A stretch of 64,000 nt of DNA. Origin: Diphasiastrum complanatum (taxonomy: Eukaryota > Streptophyta > Lycopodiopsida > Lycopodiales > Lycopodiaceae). The first letter of the stretch is position 1. The number at the start of each line of letters is the position of its first letter. This document shows positions 63,692-64,000 of the stretch, one piece after another. The DNA lies in contig CM055100.1 of NCBI GenBank assembly GCA_029204225.1, positions 62,999,141 through 63,063,140 of the forward strand. Reading direction: 5' to 3'. The notes under the pieces are model-generated. The model saw only the letters and a program-made list of their open reading frames with translations. It was not told the origin of the DNA and made no database searches. The position numbers and the translations under genes were made by a program.

Positions 63692-64000
63692 ATCATATAC
63701 TAAAAGATTACCTAGATGGTACTATGAAACTATCAAGGATAGTGTTATTTTAAGACAGAGAAAGTCTGTTACACATGGAACTAGGACATCTACTAGGCTT
63801 GAAAAGCATCATGAGGATCAAGATCGACAGGAGAGATCATGAGGATCATGAGGATGTACACTTTGCTTATATGGATATAGTGTTGAAAACTGAAATCTAA
63901 GGATCCATCTACTTTCAAGGAAGCTGAAAAAGAGGATATATGGAGGAAAGCTATGGATAAGGAGTATGACTCAATCATAAGGAACAAGACTTGGAGGCTT
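63692..64000 (+). pseudogene. outer copia continuation: linker and reverse transcriptase start
   Basis: RLPRWYYETIKDSVILRQRK and THGTRTSTRLEKHHEDQDRQ, with stops, then EKEDIWRKAMDKEYDS-type sequence (the RVT_2 entry) and NKTWRL at the window edge. The text parallels the inner element's linker (DQGESNTHGTRRSARLEHED). Confidence 0.75.

Larger units (their letters stand above)
56996..64000 (+). mobile_element. outer Ty1/copia element, interrupted by a same-family insertion, runs off the right edge
   Basis: 5' LTR 56996-57440, a primer-site-like sequence, then protease, pre-integrase and integrase (57512-58411) and the integrase-RT linker to 58790. It is interrupted by the inner element (58791-63686) plus the duplicated target CCTAC, and continues at 63692-64000. 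Most of gag is missing: the LTR and primer site are followed within about 60 bp by the protease lead-in. Its linker text (RKGRRDRVHGILIH-like) closely matches the inner element, so both belong to one family. Confidence 0.85.

Overview
The window is nuclear DNA from a land plant with a large, repeat-rich, AT-leaning genome; the species cannot be named from sequence alone. Evidence is two split plant genes with GT-AG (and one GC-AG) introns, introns up to 14.3 kb, dense Ty1/copia and Ty3/gypsy LTR retrotransposons with tRNA-Met-type primer sites, long AG microsatellites, and no bacterial-style gene organisation.

Two host genes are well supported. (1) A 14-3-3 gene on the + strand (14705-18310, seven coding exons, 274 codons, frame intact across all junctions). 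Its first intron starts with a five-copy, ~98-bp tandem array made from the end of exon 1 plus its splice donor. (2) An E3 ubiquitin ligase of the BRE1/HUB1-HUB2 type (histone H2B monoubiquitination) on the - strand (27059-47509). Fifteen exons were joined by eye, giving 685 codons from the coiled-coil region to a complete C-terminal RING finger. The N-terminal exons were not found. The two genes are convergent. The 14.3-kb HUB intron (30450-44768) carries a whole chromovirus, a hAT-like scrap and a foldback element, yet the exon frame is intact on both sides.

Everything else recognised is mobile-element material. 1-8190: decayed Ty3/gypsy pieces on the - strand (one LTR with primer site at 7713-8190) around a Ty1/copia element that looks circularly permuted about one LTR (4638-5902). 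8191-14300: no confident gene. 19148-22296: decayed copia reverse transcriptase/RNase H and a gypsy gag. 31762-38708: a full-length chromovirus with two LTRs, imperfect 5-bp target duplication, C-terminal chromodomain and a tandemly duplicated integrase. 48866-54271: two copia pieces meeting head to head; the - strand one carries about 550 bp of foreign coding-like sequence inside its gag zinc knuckle. 55879-56465: a relic reverse transcriptase that resembles Penelope-like elements rather than LTR elements. 56996-64000: a + strand copia element interrupted by a - strand member of the same family with a perfect 5-bp target duplication (CCTAC) and no integrase.

Functionally, the 14-3-3 protein (phosphoprotein adaptor) and the HUB ligase (chromatin modification) are housekeeping regulators; nothing suggests they act together beyond being neighbours. 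All retroelements here carry disabling lesions. The most distinctive observations are the exon-derived array in the 14-3-3 intron, the double integrase, the captured segment in the copia gag, the permuted copia element and the Penelope-like relic.
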